Shown here piece after piece: positions 20,973 through 21,117 of a DNA stretch of 21,117 bases. The notes under the pieces were generated by a model. It made no database searches and was not told the DNA's origin. It was given only the letters and a program-made list of their open reading frames with translations. Where the stretch lies: contig JBQCGP010000090.1 in NCBI GenBank assembly GCA_051955535.1, positions 1 to 21,117 on the forward strand, written 5' to 3'. This DNA comes from 13-2-20CM-68-14 sp051955535 (GTDB lineage: Bacteria; Actinomycetota; Thermoleophilia; Gaiellales; Gaiellaceae). Both the position numbers and the translations under genes were made by a program. Positions within the stretch are counted from its first letter, which is position 1. Every line of letters begins with the position of its first letter.

Positions 20973-21117
20973 TTATCCGGTCGCCTTCGGCTTCTTGTGC
21001 GAGACGACCTTCGGCTTCGGCTTCGGCTTGAAGGGCGCCTTGGCGGTCACCGGAGCGGTGTCCTGCGCGGTGACGGTCTTGTCGCCGGCCGTGCCGGTCG
21101 CGACCGCGACGTTGTCG
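20973..21117 (-). CDS. C-terminal end of a Lys/Pro/Ala-rich protein, partial
   Basis: The frame runs from the right window edge to a TAA at 20973-20975, giving the last 47 residues. They read as a low-complexity tail: DNVAVATGTAGDKTVTAQDT, then a Lys-Pro stretch FKPKPKPK and HKKPKATG at the end. There is no recognisable domain. Such cationic Lys-Pro tails occur in wall-associated and DNA-binding actinobacterial proteins. A strong hairpin follows. The start and identity lie outside the window. Confidence 0.6.
   Translation of the reverse strand, partial: DNVAVATGTAGDKTVTAQDTAPVTAKAPFKPKPKPKVVSHKKPKATG

Overview
The window reads as chromosomal DNA of a high-GC actinobacterium. The gene families, frequent GTG/TTG starts, dense packing and TAnnnT -10 boxes directly upstream of start codons suggest a deep-branching soil lineage such as Thermoleophilia (Gaiellales/Solirubrobacterales-like). 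That placement is inference from style and gene content; no rRNA or marker gene is present. I see no phage, IS element, CRISPR array or tRNA.

Left part (1-6631): the 3' part of a membrane-protein gene with a tiny zinc-ribbon membrane protein; an alkyltransferase-like DNA repair protein (minus) divergent from a two-gene iron-sulfur/redox pair (a Fer4_19-CDGSH fusion followed by a glutaredoxin-like-GNAT fusion, resembling an elaborated E. coli yjdI-yjdJ pair); then a MarR regulator divergent from a 14-helix MFS drug exporter, with clear inverted-repeat operators between them, followed by a type IV ABC exporter. The regulator and two exporters look like a drug-efflux unit.

Middle (6632-14127): a 360-bp gene-free stretch packed with hairpins, a GAF-domain protein, a polyphosphate-glucokinase-like ROK protein with no canonical start codon, a 40-aa acidic protein, a PHP phosphoesterase, and then a polyphosphate block: a truncated-CYTH-CHAD protein and a SixA-type histidine phosphatase (plus strand) converging on ppk1 and ppx/gppA (minus strand). 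Three 11-bp direct repeats matching the PHO-box pattern lie immediately upstream of ppk1, so phosphate-starvation control of polyphosphate synthesis is a concrete prediction. The ROK kinase, CHAD protein, SixA, Ppx and Ppk1 together cover synthesis, binding, hydrolysis and use of polyphosphate.

Right part (14141-21117): an MBL-fold hydrolase and PAS-domain protein upstream of ppk1; a divergent archaeal-type AAA ATPase translationally coupled to a GNAT that seems to start at CTG; an OafA-like acyltransferase with a C-terminal SGNH domain; two tandem 35-bp intergenic repeats; a secreted protein with an eqolisin-like (peptidase G1) pattern; an L,D-transpeptidase; and the C-terminal end of a Lys/Pro-rich protein. 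The last group is cell-envelope related.

A recurring theme is translation initiation: seven genes have a TAnnnT-like -10 element 6-8 nt before the start codon, implying leaderless transcripts, and two genes appear to use non-canonical start codons.
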